Source: Eubacterium sp. (GTDB lineage: Bacteria; Bacillota; Clostridia; Oscillospirales; Acutalibacteraceae). From it: a DNA stretch of 64,000 bases. Made by a program: the position numbers and the translations under genes. A model generated the notes under the pieces. That model was not told the origin of the DNA. It searched no databases and saw only the letters and a list, made by a program, of their open reading frames with translations. The stretch's first letter is position 1. Each line of letters opens with the position of its first letter. The stretch lies in NCBI GenBank assembly GCA_017446095.1, contig JAFSRN010000007.1, positions 43,105 through 107,104 on the forward strand, written 5' to 3'. Shown here in pieces: positions 51,153 to 58,663 of the stretch.

Positions 51153-51268
51153 AATTGAGAATTGAGAGTTGAGAATTGAGAATTAATGGCGGGACACCCG
51201 CACCCGATTTATAATTCAGGTGTGGACGGAGTCCACCCGAAATTCTCCATTCTCCATTCTCCATTCTT
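51153..51268. repeat. Modular repeat (TTGAGAA / TTCTCCA tails, M1 core)
   Basis: The left tail is four TTGAGAA/TTGAGAG units. The core is GGCGGGACACCCGCACCCGATTTATAAT and GTGTGGACGGAGTCCACCC. The right tail is three TTCTCCA units, ending at the stop codon (51267) of the membrane protein gene. Confidence 0.92.
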
Positions 51269-52220
51269 AAAAGTCTATCTTATGTTCCTCCCGCTCGCCG
51301 GGTATCGGTTCGGGGCGCGGGGCGTTTTTCTGCTCATAGTGGCGCATATATTCCCTGCGCATTTTTTCGTTAACCTCGCGCTGTTCCTTAACGCGCACAT
51401 TCTTTTTGCTGAAATAGCGGTAGTTGATAATCAGCACCGTATAGGCTATTAGCACAAGGGCAATTCCGTATATAATCTGCGCTTTAATCACAGTCTGCAG
51501 CGCGCTCGTCATTGCGCTGTTAAACGCCGCGTTTTCGCTGAACATTGCAGCACTGTCAAAGCCGAAATTAAGCATAGCAAGCGCACCGAAAATCTGTATT
51601 GCGCCTGCGCTTGCAAAGCTCATACCGATGTAACTGTTCTTCCTGTGCCTGCCGCCGTTAACCAGGTCAATCAGCACAATTGCGGCAACGGCAAGCGCCA
51701 CGCCTGCAAGCACCGCGGTGCCTGCGACCTTGCTCTGGAAAAAGCTGATGTACGGTATATCGCTTGTTTCCACCTGCGACATAACGCTGTTAATAACGTC
51801 CACCTCGAGCGAGGCTGCGTTTGCGATTTCCGCAGCAGAGGCTGTGACGTTCTGCGCCTTCATATTATTGTTGAGGCTGGTTACGATTAAGTTGTAAAGC
51901 GTTTTGTCAAACGAAAAATCGTTTGCGCTGCCGAGCGCCGCGTTCTTTGCAGTGACGGTTACAACGTGGTTCATCACGTCCGCGTTAACCGCATCGGCGC
52001 AGATATCGGCGGACACGGCTTCACTTTGCATTTCCTCAAGCACTTCCGCCTTAATCGCCTTTTCAAACTCTGCCGAGCACGCCGAGATTTTTGACGACAT
52101 ATAGTTGCTGCTGCGCAGGGTAATCACACCTGTGAGTGACAGCAATGCCACTACGAGCGACAGCGTGAGAAGCAGCGACAGCAGTACGCAGGATAAGCGC
52201 TTCAAAATATAATTATCCAT
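51267..52220 (-). CDS. Membrane protein, 317 residues, partner of the sortase-like protein
   Basis: I start it at the ATG at 52220, behind GGGGGCGGC. An N-terminal membrane helix (RLSCVLLSLLLTLSLVVALLSLTG) is followed by an outer domain of about 130 residues (40-170), then three membrane helices (about 173-195, 205-225 and 255-280) and a basic, Arg/Glu-rich cytoplasmic tail. I do not recognise a family. Its start overlaps the end of the sortase-like gene by 8 bp, so the two products probably work together. Confidence 0.7.
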   Translation of the reverse strand: MDNYILKRLSCVLLSLLLTLSLVVALLSLTGVITLRSSNYMSSKISACSAEFEKAIKAEVLEEMQSEAVSADICADAVNADVMNHVVTVTAKNAALGSANDFSFDKTLYNLIVTSLNNNMKAQNVTASAAEIANAASLEVDVINSVMSQVETSDIPYISFFQSKVAGTAVLAGVALAVAAIVLIDLVNGGRHRKNSYIGMSFASAGAIQIFGALAMLNFGFDSAAMFSENAAFNSAMTSALQTVIKAQIIYGIALVLIAYTVLIINYRYFSKKNVRVKEQREVNEKMRREYMRHYEQKNAPRPEPIPGEREEHKIDF

Positions 52221-52803
52221 TGCCGCCCCCAATCTGCCGCGCGGTGTAAACGACGTAAAGTTTGGTTTTGTCCGCGGACGAAAAATCGTTGTACGAACGG
52301 CAAAGATAAAGCATTTTTGCCTTGCCCTTCTGCCCCGTGTAGGCGCTTGCGTCCTTTGCGCTTACGCCGCTTGCAACGTCCGTAATCTCGTATTCAAACC
52401 CGCCGCGCTTGCCAATATCAAAGGTGAAGGTGTCGCCTTGTTTAAGGTGCCGCAGTTCGCCGAGCTGTGCGCTTACGCCCGTGCCGCGTATAACAGCGCT
52501 GCCGTTTTTCCACGGCTCTTTTGACTTTTGCAGCAGCACAAGCGTGTTGCCCGTTGATTCGTCAAACGTTACGGCTCTTTCCGTACCGTCGGCAAACACA
52601 AGCCTGCCCACGTAATCGCCGGATTGAAGTTTGGAAAACTCCTGCACTTCCTGCACGCTGTATGTGGTTTGCTCGTTCTGATCTTCGGTCAGCCTTTCAG
52701 GCGCAAACTTAACAGCCGCAAGCACAAGCGCCGCAGCGATTACAGCAAGCACAAGCGGAATAATAACCGCCCGCTTTATGAAGTTAAAACCCATTGATTT
52801 CAT
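52213..52803 (-). CDS. Sortase-like membrane protein lacking the catalytic histidine
   Basis: The 196-residue protein has one N-terminal membrane helix (about 11-32) and a C-terminal domain that follows the sortase pattern: GSAVIRGTGVSAQLGELRHLKQGDTFTF (about 101-128), then MLYLCRSYND with Cys168 and a closing KLYVVYTARQ with Arg189. In active sortases the first segment carries the catalytic His (as in VIAGHR); here that place reads RGTG, with Thr108. Cys and Arg are kept, His is lost. It may be a degenerate sortase or a structural relative. The downstream membrane protein overlaps it. No LPXTG proteins are in the window. Confidence 0.65.
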   Translation of the reverse strand: MKSMGFNFIKRAVIIPLVLAVIAAALVLAAVKFAPERLTEDQNEQTTYSVQEVQEFSKLQSGDYVGRLVFADGTERAVTFDESTGNTLVLLQKSKEPWKNGSAVIRGTGVSAQLGELRHLKQGDTFTFDIGKRGGFEYEITDVASGVSAKDASAYTGQKGKAKMLYLCRSYNDFSSADKTKLYVVYTARQIGGGNG

Positions 52804-52899
52804 ATCGGTATCCTAAAAATAATTTTTACTATTATACCTTATTTATATTGATATGTAAATAGCAACTAACAAAAACTGTAAACCGTTCACCGTACACTA

Positions 52900-52929
52900 A
52901 AAAAGCTTCCCGAAAACGGGAAGCTTTTT
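52900..52929 (-). terminator. Intrinsic terminator of the lipase gene
   Basis: AAAAAGCTTCCCG-AAAA-CGGGAAGCTTTTT, just after the stop on the minus strand. The rest of the 130-bp gap up to 52803 is AT-rich with weak heptamer traces (CCGTTCACCGTACACT). Confidence 0.8.
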
Positions 52930-52933
52930 CGCA

Positions 52934-54421
52934 TTACCAAACTGTTACGAGTTTTCTGTTAACCTCTGCGAGGAACTGACCTTTTTTGTACTTTTTCTTT
53001 ACGGCTTTGATGTTTGCCTTTACGTTGCCGCACGCAATGTTTGCAACAAGCTTTGTAGCGTCCGAGCCGAAGTAGAAGCGCATATGCTGAACGTCCTTGA
53101 GGAACCATGTGTTGTTCGGCAGAGCGCAGGTCTTTGCGTTGATAGCCTTATCGTTAGATACATACTTGCCGGAAGCCTTGAGCTTTTTGCCGTAGTTAGC
53201 AACTGTTGCGCCTGCGGAAGCATACTTTGTATCGATAAGTGCGTCTGTCTGGTTGTTTACCTTTGAGGTAAGCGGAATACCCATTGTGCCGTAGCTTGCA
53301 AAGATTGCAACCTCAACGCCCGACTTCTTGAGAGCCTTGATGTTCTTGTTGAATCTGCCCTGCACGCCGTGGTACTTCTTAATCTTCTTGTAAAGACCTG
53401 ACTTCTTGTCAAGGAAGCCCATCTTGCTCATCTTGTTTACAGCAGCGTCAAAGCTGTCGTAAGGAACACATTCCCAGAGTGAAGGAATGTTGCCGATCCA
53501 GGGCTTGAGAACCTTCATATAGAGCTGCTTAACGCTCTTCTTGTTCTTAACGAAAGTGCTCAGATAATCTGCAAGATAGCCGATTCTTACGTCGCCGAAG
53601 ATGCCTGCAGCCTTAAAGAGTCCCTGCAGCTCGCCGCCGTTGAACGCGGTTTCCATACACTTAAGGTAATTGAGAACGCTCTTTCTGTTAATAGTGAGGT
53701 CGAGCGCAAACGCACGCGCTACGTCAACACCGCCGATAGCAGGGTTAACGAATACTGCGGTTTTGAGGTCCTTCTGCTTTGCATATGCGTCGATGTAAGC
53801 GGAAAGCACAGCGCCGCCGAGCGAACAACCGATAACGGAAACCTTTTTAGCGCCCGTCTTTTTCTTGATAATCTTGATGTACTTGTTGAGGTCCTTTGCA
53901 GTTTTGCAAACGTCCTGACGCCAGTCGTAATTGAAGCAGTAAACATTCTTTGCGCCGTTGGTTTTGCAAAGCTGACGAGCGATTGCAGCCTCTGCAACGT
54001 CGGCGTTCTGCCAATAATCCTTGTGCTTTGAAAGCGGCGTAGTCCAGTAGTTTATAACACCCTGTCCCTTTTTGATATTGCCGTTTTTGGTGCAGTTGAT
54101 TGCGTTGTCCTTACCGATTACCTTTGCAAGGGAGTCAATAAGCTTTTTCCTGTTGGTCTTACGGTCGGGGTCAAGCATCTTAACAACTTCGTTGATGATA
54201 GCCTTGTTCTGGAAAATCGTTGAAGCGATGTCGCCAAGACCGAGATTTTCAATTTCAGCCTGATCTTCTGTGCCGATATTCTCATAAACAGGGTTTGCGC
54301 CGAGTCCGTGAACAAGAATAACAGGTGTTTTGTTTGTTTTAGCAAACGCTGTGGTAGCAATGGAAAGCAGCATCACAAGCGTGAGCAGGAAACAGAGTGA
54401 TTTTTTGAGTGTCTTTTTCAT
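52934..54421 (-). CDS. Secreted alpha/beta-hydrolase lipase (LCAT-like)
   Basis: The 495-residue protein has a signal peptide (MKKTLKKSLCFLLTLVMLLS, cleavage near AFA at 27), a lipase-type oxyanion segment PVILVHGLGANP (about 33-44), the YCFNYDWRQD segment (about 161-170) and the nucleophile elbow VIGCSLGGAV with Ser200, as in LCAT/phospholipid acyltransferase-like lipases. The C-terminal half is Lys-rich and ends near WFLKDVQHMRFYFG, where the catalytic His likely lies. A host or food lipid as substrate is a guess. It is probably transcribed alone; no clear promoter is seen because a repeat fills the upstream gap. Confidence 0.82.
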   Translation of the reverse strand: MKKTLKKSLCFLLTLVMLLSIATTAFAKTNKTPVILVHGLGANPVYENIGTEDQAEIENLGLGDIASTIFQNKAIINEVVKMLDPDRKTNRKKLIDSLAKVIGKDNAINCTKNGNIKKGQGVINYWTTPLSKHKDYWQNADVAEAAIARQLCKTNGAKNVYCFNYDWRQDVCKTAKDLNKYIKIIKKKTGAKKVSVIGCSLGGAVLSAYIDAYAKQKDLKTAVFVNPAIGGVDVARAFALDLTINRKSVLNYLKCMETAFNGGELQGLFKAAGIFGDVRIGYLADYLSTFVKNKKSVKQLYMKVLKPWIGNIPSLWECVPYDSFDAAVNKMSKMGFLDKKSGLYKKIKKYHGVQGRFNKNIKALKKSGVEVAIFASYGTMGIPLTSKVNNQTDALIDTKYASAGATVANYGKKLKASGKYVSNDKAINAKTCALPNNTWFLKDVQHMRFYFGSDATKLVANIACGNVKANIKAVKKKYKKGQFLAEVNRKLVTVW

Positions 54422-54442
54422 AGTAGTAATCCTTTGTTTAAT

Positions 54443-54627
54443 GGTGTTAAGTGTTGAGTGTTAAGTGTTGAGCTATTGGGTGAGCTCCGCTCACACTCAT
54501 TGTAATCGGGTACGGGTAATTCCCCTGTGAGGGGAAATGTCGAGCTTGCGAGACAAAAGGGTGAGGCGCCCGCTCCAAGGGGAGCCCGTCATTAAGCTTA
54601 ACACTTAAAGCTTAAAACTTAAAACTA
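54443..54627. repeat. Modular repeat (GTGTTAA / ACTTAAA tails, M1 + M2 cores)
   Basis: The left tail is GTGTTAA-GTGTTGA-GTGTTAA-GTGTTGA. Cores: GGTGAGCTCCGCTCAC, TTGTAATCGGGTACGGG, CCCCTGTGAGGGG, GTCGAGCTTGCGAGAC and GGCGCCCGCTCCAAGGGG (M2). The right tail is TTAACAC-TTAAAGC-TTAAAAC-TTAAAAC. The M2 core otherwise occurs with TTGAGAA tails. Confidence 0.93.
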
Positions 54628-57078
54628 AATAGATTTAAGCAGATGCGGCAGCTTTGCGATTGTTGCGCCAAGTCGCCAGAAGATTGCGTTGAAGCCGATG
54701 AAGGTTGACTCATCATCGTTGAGAATCTTGAGGAGTCCCCTTGCCTGTGCAGGTGAGAACGCGCCCATCGACATTGCGATGAAGTTACGGATCGGAATCT
54801 GCGTTGCCATAGCAGCAAGCATCTTGCCGTCGCCGTTTTCTGCCGAGCCTGCTTTGCTCATAATCTTTTCAATCAGTCTGCAGATCTTGCCTCCCCACTT
54901 GGTGTGGCGTGCGTCGTTAAGGCAGCAGTAGAAATCAATCTTCTTGTTCGGGTCGATATCAGGTGACGGAAGCTCGCCGTAAACTGCAGCAAAGTCCTCG
55001 CGTGTGATACCTGCAACGTTGTTGTAGTAGTTCGGTGCGGTTTCCCTGTAATCCGGGATCTCGCCTTCAACAGTGCCTTCTACGTAAACCTGTGCGGCTA
55101 CGCGGATGTCCGCAGACGAAGCGCCTACGCCGATTACGAAGTCGCCCGACTCAACAAACCAATCGTTAACATTAACGTTGTAGAACGCGAACGCTCTCTT
55201 ATCAAGTGTGAATGTAACTTCCTGCTCTTCGCCAGACTTAAGGAATACTTTCTTGAACGCGCGAAGCTCTTTCTTCGGGCGGAAGATTGTGCTTTCCTTA
55301 TCAGCAACGTAAAGCTGTACAACCTCTGCGCCGTCAACGTCGCCGGTGTTCTTAACCTTAAGCGAAACTGTAAGCTCGTCGGTGTCCTTAATCTTTGTTG
55401 CGGAAGTCTTGATGTCGCTGTATTCAAATGTTGTGTATGAAAGACCGAAGCCAAACGGGAACACAACGCCCTTATCTGTTGCATCGTAGTACTTGTAGCC
55501 GATGAACACACTTTCCCTGTGCTCTGATGTAACAGGTCCGCCCGGATAGTTGCCGGCAGTCGGATTGTCCTCAAATGCAACGGGATATGTTTCAGTCGTC
55601 TTACCTGACGGATTAACTGCGCCGGTGAGGATTCTTGCAACTGCAATGCCCGTAGCCTGACCGCCAAGACCTGAGTTGAGAAGTCCCTTAACCTTATCGA
55701 GCCACGGCATAAGCACAACAGAACCGCCTGCGAGAACTACAACCGTGTTCGGGTTAGCCTCTGCGATTTTAGCGATAAGCGCATTGTGCGAATTAGGCAT
55801 ATCAATCGACAGTCTGTCGTAGCCTTCGCCCTCAAATTCCTCTGTAAGACCTGCAAATACGATTGCAACGTCTGCGTCCTTTGCAGCAGCTTCTGCCTCT
55901 GCAAACAGCTCGTCGTTAACCTCGTCCTTGCTCTTTTCGTATCCGCGAGCGTATGTAACGTCTACGCCGAGAGCCTTAAGGTTATCAAGCGCGTTATCGA
56001 GTTTGGTTGGGTTGATAACAGATGAGCCGGCGCCCTGGAAGCGCGGCGACTCAGCCATTTCGCCGATAACGGCAACCTTTGTGCCTTCCTTAAGCGGAAG
56101 GATGTTGTCGTCATTCTTAAGCAGCTGCATTGAGCCCTCTGCAATTCTTGCAGCGATTTCATGATGCTCGTTGATATCGAAGTTGTACTCTTTTTCAAGC
56201 GCAGGCTTTGACTTAACGATGAGGTTGACTACAGCGTCAACGCGCTCGTTGAGCACTTTTTCGTCGAGCTCGCCGCTCTTAACTGCAGCGATAATCTTCT
56301 TTGTGTTAAGCGGACCTGAGGTCGGCATTTCAAGGTCGGTACCGTTTTCAAGTCCGGGGATACGGTCAACTGATGAGCCCCAGTCGGTTACAAACAGACC
56401 TTCAAAGCCCCATTCGCCGCGTGCAATTTCCTGCTGCGTGTGACCGTTCTGGGAAGCGTAAACGCCGTTAATCTTGTTGTAAGCATTCATAACAGTCCAC
56501 GGCTGCGCTTCCTTAATAGCGATTTCAAACGCAGGAAGATATGTTTCGCGCAGGGTGCGCTCGTCAATAACCTCGTCGATAACCATACGGAAAGCTTCCT
56601 GCGAGTTTGCGCAGAAGTGCTTGAGCGAGGTGCCCACGCCCATCGACTGGATACCGTTGATTACGGCTGCCGAGCACTTACCTGCAAGGTACGGATCCTC
56701 GCTGAAATACTCAAAGTTACGGCCGCAAACGGGTGAACGCTTGATGTTTGTGCCGGGACCGAGGATAACGGAAACCTTTTCGTTAAGGCACTCTTTACCC
56801 ATGCACTCGCCTGCCTTGTAGAGCAGGTCGGGATCCCAGGAGCAGCTTGATGTAGCCGCAGGCGGGAAACAGGTAGCAGGAACGGAGTTGCCAAGACCGA
56901 TACCGTTTGAAGTCTTTTTGTCCGTGTTCTGCTTACGCAGACCGTGAGGACCGTCCGTTACCATAATTTTAGGGAGTCCGAGTTCGGCAGATTCTTCAAG
57001 GTGCCAGTAGTCAAAACCGGACACAAAAGCAGCCTTCTGCTCAAGACTCATTTTCTTCACAATTTCAGGATTTTTCAT
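54625..57078 (-). CDS. Glycoside hydrolase family 3 beta-glucosidase-like enzyme
   Basis: The 817-residue protein is a GH3 enzyme without signal peptide, so it acts on imported oligosaccharides in the cytoplasm. I start at the ATG at 57078 after GAAAGGGGTAAATTT. Domain order: the TIM barrel (from LGLPKIMVTDGPHGLR, with the LKHFCANSQE region), the catalytic nucleophile Asp in EGLFVTDWGSS (about 248), then the alpha/beta sandwich (about 340-560), a fibronectin-like domain (FGFGLSYTTFEYSD, about 565-690), and about 100 extra C-terminal residues with the helical LLAAMATQIPIRNFIAMSMGAF segment seen in some Firmicutes GH3 proteins. The exact sugar is not readable. Confidence 0.92.
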   Translation of the reverse strand: MKNPEIVKKMSLEQKAAFVSGFDYWHLEESAELGLPKIMVTDGPHGLRKQNTDKKTSNGIGLGNSVPATCFPPAATSSCSWDPDLLYKAGECMGKECLNEKVSVILGPGTNIKRSPVCGRNFEYFSEDPYLAGKCSAAVINGIQSMGVGTSLKHFCANSQEAFRMVIDEVIDERTLRETYLPAFEIAIKEAQPWTVMNAYNKINGVYASQNGHTQQEIARGEWGFEGLFVTDWGSSVDRIPGLENGTDLEMPTSGPLNTKKIIAAVKSGELDEKVLNERVDAVVNLIVKSKPALEKEYNFDINEHHEIAARIAEGSMQLLKNDDNILPLKEGTKVAVIGEMAESPRFQGAGSSVINPTKLDNALDNLKALGVDVTYARGYEKSKDEVNDELFAEAEAAAKDADVAIVFAGLTEEFEGEGYDRLSIDMPNSHNALIAKIAEANPNTVVVLAGGSVVLMPWLDKVKGLLNSGLGGQATGIAVARILTGAVNPSGKTTETYPVAFEDNPTAGNYPGGPVTSEHRESVFIGYKYYDATDKGVVFPFGFGLSYTTFEYSDIKTSATKIKDTDELTVSLKVKNTGDVDGAEVVQLYVADKESTIFRPKKELRAFKKVFLKSGEEQEVTFTLDKRAFAFYNVNVNDWFVESGDFVIGVGASSADIRVAAQVYVEGTVEGEIPDYRETAPNYYNNVAGITREDFAAVYGELPSPDIDPNKKIDFYCCLNDARHTKWGGKICRLIEKIMSKAGSAENGDGKMLAAMATQIPIRNFIAMSMGAFSPAQARGLLKILNDDESTFIGFNAIFWRLGATIAKLPHLLKSI

Positions 57079-57123
57079 AAATTTACCCCTTTCAAAATGA
57101 AATCTCAAAATACGTCACGTTAT

Positions 57124-57152
57124 ATTATACAATATTTTTACTTATAAAGCAA
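57124..57152 (-). promoter_or_regulatory. Sigma-A promoter of the GH3 gene
   Basis: On the minus strand TTGCTT (57147-57152), a 17-bp spacer and TATAAT (57124-57129). Confidence 0.6.
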
Positions 57153-57167
57153 TAACTTTTTTACAAA

Positions 57168-57206
57168 GTGTACAGTGGACGGTGGACAGTGAACAAATTC
57201 CGAATT
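57168..57206. repeat. Heptamer tract with GTGGACA and ATTCCGA units
   Basis: ACAGTGGACGGTGGACAGTGAAC followed by AATTCCGAATTA; two heptamer families side by side without a palindromic core. Confidence 0.7.
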
Positions 57207-57209
57207 AAC

Positions 57210-57238
57210 TTGCACGCCGCGCGCAAGTATGCTACTAT
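57210..57238 (+). promoter_or_regulatory. Promoter of the papain-like protein gene, predicting a leaderless mRNA
   Basis: TTGCAC (57210-57215), a 17-bp spacer and TACTAT (57233-57238). Six nt later is the ATG at 57245, with no ribosome site. Confidence 0.55.
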
Positions 57239-57244
57239 TGAACT

Positions 57245-57838
57245 ATGAAACATGAACTACCACACTACAACATCGGCTCGTCGTACGGCGGCAATCAGGA
57301 ATGGTTTGCAGGGCTGTCCATGCGGCTCGGCGGCTGCGCGGCTGAAACCGCCTGCGAATGCTGCATTTATCTTGACAAATACAAGGGTACGCAGCTGTAC
57401 CCGTTTGACAAAAATAATATCACCAAAGCAGCATACAGCCGCTTTGGCAATGTAATGAAGCCGTATCTGCATCCGCGGCTTTCGGGCATTGACAGGCTGT
57501 CTATTTACCTTGACGGCTTTGGCAGATACCTGCGCGACCGCGGAAGCGGTATAACGCTTGAAGGCGTTGAGGGCAGCGAGGATTACGAAACCGCAAAGCA
57601 AAGGCTGACCGCGCAGCTTGACAGCGGAATACCTGTTCCCTACCTCTGCCTTACGCACAGCAATCCGCGGTTTAAGGAATACGAGTGGCACTGGTTTTTA
57701 ATCAACGGTTACGACGATTCAGACGGCTCATTTAAGGTAAAAGCCGTAACCTACAGCGCATTTGAGTGGCTTGATTTTGGCGAACTTTGGCACACCGGCA
57801 GAGCGCGCAAGGGCGGATTTATAATCATAAATGTGTAA
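57245..57838 (+). CDS. Papain/C39-like protein, 197 residues, probable cysteine peptidase fold
   Basis: I do not know a name for this protein. It has the layout of a small papain-like enzyme: Gln18 in YGGNQEWF (oxyanion position), Cys31 in LGGCAAETACECC as nucleophile, His149 in YEWHWFLINGYD, with Asn154 or Asp157 as the third residue. There is no signal peptide, so it is cytoplasmic. The order Q-C-H-N/D and spacing suit C39/BtrH-like folds. The mRNA is likely leaderless. Confidence 0.6.
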   Translation: MKHELPHYNIGSSYGGNQEWFAGLSMRLGGCAAETACECCIYLDKYKGTQLYPFDKNNITKAAYSRFGNVMKPYLHPRLSGIDRLSIYLDGFGRYLRDRGSGITLEGVEGSEDYETAKQRLTAQLDSGIPVPYLCLTHSNPRFKEYEWHWFLINGYDDSDGSFKVKAVTYSAFEWLDFGELWHTGRARKGGFIIINV

Positions 57839-57858
57839 CTGAAAACTGACGCTTTTCT

Positions 57859-57887
57859 TTGACAAACGCAAAAAAATAGTGTATAAT
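57859..57887 (+). promoter_or_regulatory. Consensus sigma-A promoter of hpf
   Basis: TTGACA (57859-57864), a 17-bp spacer and TATAAT (57882-57887). Confidence 0.8.
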
Positions 57888-57933
57888 TGATTTAGGATTT
57901 TATGTCCTGAAATTCACCTGGGAGGTATACATT

Positions 57934-58482
57934 ATGATTAATATTACAGCAAGAGGATTTGACCTTAAGCAAGGCGCAAAGGACGGAATTGAATCCGAGC
58001 TTCACAGGATTGAAAAAATGCTTCCTGCGGATTCAACCTTTGACGTTACCTTAAAAAAGATAAAAGATGGTTATCAGTGCGATATCACGGTTAAGCACTT
58101 TGGCTCATTCATCAGGGGCGAGGCTATTGAGCGCAGAATCGAGCCTGCTATTGACGCGGCGGTTGACGACCTTAAACGTAAGCTGCGTAAGCTGAAAACC
58201 TACTTTGTGGACAAAAAACGCAAGGGCGGCATTGATATGATTGCCGAATCGATTGATGAGCTTGACGACGAGTTTACAATGGATAACTTTGACGAGGCGT
58301 ATTATGAGAGCGTTGACGTTACGCGCACCAAGACGATTACGCCGAATATGATGACCGATGATGAGGCTATTGTACAGATGGAAATGCTTGGCCACAGCTT
58401 CTTCGTATTCCTCGGCATAGACGGCGAAACGAAGGTGGTTTATAAACGCAAAAACGGCTACGGCTTGCTTATATGTGAATAG
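57934..58482 (+). CDS. hpf: Ribosome hibernation-promoting factor, long form
   Basis: Binds the 30S decoding site and pairs ribosomes into inactive 100S dimers. The 182-residue protein has the N-terminal S30AE domain (MINITARGFDLKQGAKDGIES, residues 1-95), an acidic linker (about 105-125) and the C-terminal dimerisation domain (about 128-182, ending FFVFLGIDGETKVVYKRKNGYGLL). A CTGGGAGG ribosome site precedes the ATG. It has a consensus promoter and a perfect palindromic terminator, so it is a single-gene unit. Confidence 0.95.
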   Translation: MINITARGFDLKQGAKDGIESELHRIEKMLPADSTFDVTLKKIKDGYQCDITVKHFGSFIRGEAIERRIEPAIDAAVDDLKRKLRKLKTYFVDKKRKGGIDMIAESIDELDDEFTMDNFDEAYYESVDVTRTKTITPNMMTDDEAIVQMEMLGHSFFVFLGIDGETKVVYKRKNGYGLLICE

Positions 58483-58510
58483 AAAAAAGACGGCAATTGC
58501 CGTCTTTTTT
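58483..58510. terminator. Intrinsic terminator of hpf
   Basis: A perfect palindrome, AAAAAAGACGGCAA / TTGCCGTCTTTTTT. Confidence 0.85.
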
Positions 58511-58651
58511 GTATTCGGTTCTCGGTATTCGGTATTCGGTTTTGTTGGTGCTGCGCACAGCTATTATAATGGGTATGGGCGAAGTCCATCTCCAACTGAC
58601 CACTGAAAACTGTATACTGAATACTGAAAACTGTATACTGAATACTGTAAT
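58511..58651. repeat. Modular repeat with TATTCGG / ACTGAATA tails (M1/M6 core)
   Basis: The left tail is five TATTCGG-type heptamers. The core is GTGCTGCGCAC and ATTATAATGGGTATGGGCGAAGTCCATC. The right tail is eight units of ACTGAAA, ACTGTAT and ACTGAAT, the longest array in the window. Confidence 0.92.
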
Positions 58652-58663
58652 CAGCAACGCGGA

